Of a DNA stretch of 64,000 bases, positions 61,778 through 64,000 are shown piece by piece; the first letter of the stretch is position 1; each line of letters starts with the position of its first letter. Under the pieces are notes generated by a model. It searched no databases, had not been told where the DNA came from, and worked only from the letters and a program-made list of their open reading frames with translations. A program made the position numbers and the translations under genes. Source of the stretch: Mucilaginibacter sp. SJ (GTDB taxonomy: Bacteria; Bacteroidota; Bacteroidia; Sphingobacteriales; Sphingobacteriaceae); the NCBI RefSeq assembly GCF_028993635.1, contig NZ_CP118631.1:6758001-6822000 (forward strand). Reading direction: 5' to 3'.

Positions 61778-63145
61778 ATGTACCGCCACAACATACATCA
61801 CCGGGTTTATAAGTTTCCCGACCTGAAAGCATTGCTGGGCAAGGCGTCACCTTACCGCTCGGGCGATGAACTGGCCGGGCTTTGTGCCGTGGGGTATGAG
61901 GAGCGAGTGGCAGCGCAGATAACCCTGGCCGATGTGCCGCTTAAAAACTTTTTAAATGAAGCGGTAATCCCTTATGAGAACGATGAAATTACCCGCCTGA
62001 TCATTGACGATCATGATAAGGCTGCCTTTAGTCACATTGGCCATTTAACCGTTGGCGAATTACGTGATTGGTTATTAAGTGACGAAACCGACTGTGCTAT
62101 TTTAACAACTATAGCTCCCGGCTTGACACCCGAAATGGTTGCTGCAGTATCCAAACTGATGCGCAACCAGGACCTGATTGCTATGGCCAATAAATGCCAG
62201 GTGGTTACCCGCTTTCGTAATACCATAGGCTTAAAGGGACATTTTAGTACCCGTTTACAGCCCAATCATCCAACTGATGATCCGCGGGGAGTAGCGGCCA
62301 GCATCATCGACGGCTTATTATTTGGCAGCGGGGATGCTGTTATAGGCATTAACCCGGCGACTGACAGTCCGGCGGCGGTGAGCAGTTTATTGACGTTGAT
62401 GAATGAGTTACGGCACCGTTTCGATATCCCTACACAAACCTGCGTACTAAGCCACATAACTACCACATTACAATTGGTTAACGAAGGCGCCCCTGTCGAC
62501 CTATGTTTTCAATCCATTGCAGGCACGGAAAAAGCTAATGCCAGTTTCGGGGTTAATTTAAGCTTGATTGAGGAAGCTTACCAGGCCACACTATCGTTAA
62601 AGCGGGGTACTGTTGGTAATAATGTAATGTATTTTGAAACCGGACAGGGTAGCGCCTTATCGGCCAATGCCAATTTCGGTGTTGATCAGCAAACCTGCGA
62701 GGTGCGGGCCTATGCCGTCGCCCGTAAGTTTAATCCTTTGCTGGTGAATACGGTAGTTGGTTTTATTGGCCCCGAATATTTGTATGATGGCAAGCAGATC
62801 ATCCGTGCTGCGCTTGAAGATCATTTTTGCGGAAAACTTTTAGGCCTGCCCATGGGTGTTGACGTTTGCTATACCAATCATGCGGAAGCCGATCAGGACG
62901 ATATGGATAACCTGCTTACGTTGCTTGGGGTAGCGGGTTGTAACTTCGTGATGGGTATTCCGGGCTCGGATGATATTATGCTTAATTACCAGTCAACTTC
63001 GTTTCACGATGCCCTTTACCTGCGTAAAGTATTGGGGTTGAAACCCGCTCCTGAGTTTGAGGGTTGGTTGATAAAGCAGGGGATTGTTGATGATAAAGGT
63101 TATATGCTGCCTGTTACGGAACACGGGTTGTTGAGAGGTTTTTGA
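61778..63145 (+). CDS. eutB: ethanolamine ammonia-lyase heavy chain
   Basis: This 455-residue large subunit of adenosylcobalamin-dependent ethanolamine ammonia-lyase converts ethanolamine to acetaldehyde and ammonia. Family blocks are FPDLKALLGKASPYRSGDELAG, QVVTRFRNTIGLKGHFSTRLQPNHPTDDPRG, GDAVIGINPATDS, FETGQGSALSANANFGVDQQT and MGIPGSDDIMLNYQSTSFHDA. The length is normal (E. coli 453). The start at 61778 (MYRHNIHHRVYKF) gives the usual N-terminus. A 245-base gap with a long inverted repeat precedes eutC. No microcompartment shell or reactivase genes are seen in the window. Confidence 0.97.
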   Translation: MYRHNIHHRVYKFPDLKALLGKASPYRSGDELAGLCAVGYEERVAAQITLADVPLKNFLNEAVIPYENDEITRLIIDDHDKAAFSHIGHLTVGELRDWLLSDETDCAILTTIAPGLTPEMVAAVSKLMRNQDLIAMANKCQVVTRFRNTIGLKGHFSTRLQPNHPTDDPRGVAASIIDGLLFGSGDAVIGINPATDSPAAVSSLLTLMNELRHRFDIPTQTCVLSHITTTLQLVNEGAPVDLCFQSIAGTEKANASFGVNLSLIEEAYQATLSLKRGTVGNNVMYFETGQGSALSANANFGVDQQTCEVRAYAVARKFNPLLVNTVVGFIGPEYLYDGKQIIRAALEDHFCGKLLGLPMGVDVCYTNHAEADQDDMDNLLTLLGVAGCNFVMGIPGSDDIMLNYQSTSFHDALYLRKVLGLKPAPEFEGWLIKQGIVDDKGYMLPVTEHGLLRGF

Positions 63146-63212
63146 TTGAAGGCGAAAGGGTAAAGGCGAAAGGTAAAAAGTTTTTTGAACTGACGAAAAA
63201 TAAAAAATACGG

Positions 63213-63353
63213 TGTCATCCTCTGCCGTCGCTCGGCTCCGGCCGAGTGTCAGCTATCTCACGGCCTCTGGCCGACGTAAGCTCTTATGGCACACAGGCCG
63301 GAGGCCTATGAATAATGGTCATTCAGCTGGAGCCGAGCGAGGGCAGAGTGACA
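63213..63353. repeat. 141-base inverted repeat between eutB and eutC
   Basis: Left arm TGTCATCCTCTGCCGTCGCT (from 63213, to 63239) is complementary to the right arm GGAGCCGAGCGAGGGCAGAG (63329-63353, ending GTGACA) with a few mismatches. The interior has GGCCTCTGGCC and GGCCGGAGGCC palindromic words. Non-coding; MITE-like or a long RNA hairpin. Confidence 0.6.
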
Positions 63354-63390
63354 GGTTGCTGCTATATCAAGGACATAAGTAAACCATTAA

Positions 63391-64000
63391 ATGAAACGAA
63401 ACATCCCACAGGAAATTGAGCCACTAAAAGCTTTGCAGGAATTTACTTCTGCGCGAATTGCTATTGGCCGCGTGGGAACAAGCATCCCGCTAAAGCAGTC
63501 GCTTGAGTTCAAGCTGGCGCATGCACATGCAAGGGATGCCGTATATTCTGAGCTTGATCTTGCTAAGCTAACAAACTCGCTGATGCACTTTGAACTGCCG
63601 GTTTTACACTTGCATAGCCGGATAACCGACCGCCGGCAGTACCTGCAACGGCCAGACCTTGGACGAAGGCTGAACGATGCCTCGCTGAACGAATTAAACG
63701 ACTATAGCGCTAAAAGTGATATAGCTATCATGATAGTTGACGGCCTTTCGGCAACCGCTGTAAATGAAAACGCTGTAGGCCTGCTTGATGCGCTGATTCC
63801 TTTGTTGGTTGCCAATGGTTTAAAGCTTGCGCCAATAAGCCTGGTTGAACAGGGGAGGGTAGCCATTGGCGACGATATTGGGTATGGCCTGAAGGCTAAA
63901 CTTTCTTTGATCTTGATTGGTGAGCGCCCTGGTCTAAGTGCCGCGGATAGTCTTGGTGCATATCTTACCTATAATCCCAAACCCGGTTTGACAGACGAAT
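63391..64000 (+). CDS. eutC: ethanolamine ammonia-lyase light chain, cut by window edge
   Basis: The first 203 codons of the small subunit are in the window; the gene continues past 64000. Family blocks are LQEFTSARIAIGRVGTSIP near residue 20, EFKLAHAHARDAVYSELDL, LHLHSRITDRRQYLQRPDLGR, VDGLSATAVNENA and SLVEQGRVAIGDDIG with the GERPGLSAADSLGAY segment. These follow the order of EutC proteins that help bind adenosylcobalamin. The start ATG at 63391 gives the expected N-terminus. It is separated from eutB by 245 bases containing an inverted repeat. Confidence 0.95.
   Translation, partial: MKRNIPQEIEPLKALQEFTSARIAIGRVGTSIPLKQSLEFKLAHAHARDAVYSELDLAKLTNSLMHFELPVLHLHSRITDRRQYLQRPDLGRRLNDASLNELNDYSAKSDIAIMIVDGLSATAVNENAVGLLDALIPLLVANGLKLAPISLVEQGRVAIGDDIGYGLKAKLSLILIGERPGLSAADSLGAYLTYNPKPGLTDE

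Noticed and set aside
1..64000. tRNA, rRNA, CRISPR array, IS element or prophage
   Set aside because: No tRNA cloverleaf with CCA-adjacent TTCGAATC-type loop, no rRNA core, no regularly spaced repeat-spacer pattern, no transposase motif and no phage structural genes were seen. The XRE-S24 gene alone does not make a prophage.

Overview
The window reads as a chromosome segment of a Bacteroidota bacterium, most likely family Sphingobacteriaceae (Mucilaginibacter/Pedobacter type). The evidence is the gene content: GIN-domain exported proteins, a GH92 mannosidase with C-terminal carbohydrate-binding modules, a GH51 arabinofuranosidase, Omp85-like barrels fused to other domains, and YeeE/YedE half-proteins. 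In addition, upstream regions lack strong Shine-Dalgarno sequences and carry TAnnTTTG -7 elements, and base composition is moderately AT-rich. I see no rRNA, tRNA, CRISPR array, IS element or prophage. Most of the window is core metabolism and envelope biology, with many small intergenic inverted repeats.

Layout. 1-5.7 kb: small membrane proteins, a kinase-like/Omp85 fusion, a GIN-domain protein, a lipoprotein and a decayed flavoenzyme tail. 5.9-9.0 kb: orphan NarL-type regulator, DUF1348, DUF1801 and ankyrin proteins, plus a short unassigned transcript-like segment bounded by hairpins. 9.3-16.6 kb: argS, 3-hydroxyacyl-CoA dehydrogenase, bioF-bioD, a Spy-like protein, an XRE-S24 repressor divergent from a GIY-YIG-like gene, and a lipoprotein MsrB. 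16.7-25.7 kb: fasciclin protein, APH-like kinase, a HEXXH/PD40/barrel protein, PBP1A, PPK2. 25.8-34.6 kb: GH92 mannosidase and a complete tripartite RND metal efflux operon (TolC, adaptor, CzcA-type pump). 34.8-45.8 kb: omega-amidase plus transaminase, FUSC protein, PEP carboxylase, GH51, and a YeeE/YedE pair with a TlpA-like thioredoxin.

46.0-52.6 kb is the most distinctive accessory block: an outer-membrane barrel protein, a PAP2/vanadium-haloperoxidase-type lipoprotein, an internally duplicated DoxX-like membrane protein, and two tandem paralogous outer-membrane proteins each followed by a near-identical terminator. 52.8-55.6 kb joins RidA, a DSD1-like D-amino-acid lyase and an M19 dipeptidase, which suggests D-amino-acid catabolism with imine detoxification. 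55.9-64.0 kb carries a GH63-like glucosidase, an exported sugar isomerase-like protein, and an ethanolamine module (permease, eutB, eutC truncated by the window edge) with no microcompartment genes visible.

Intergenic regions hold several imperfect inverted repeats. Three related ones (34.7, 37.0 and 44.1 kb) have one arm running over the stop codon of the preceding minus-strand gene. All functions are inferred from sequence reading without database searches.
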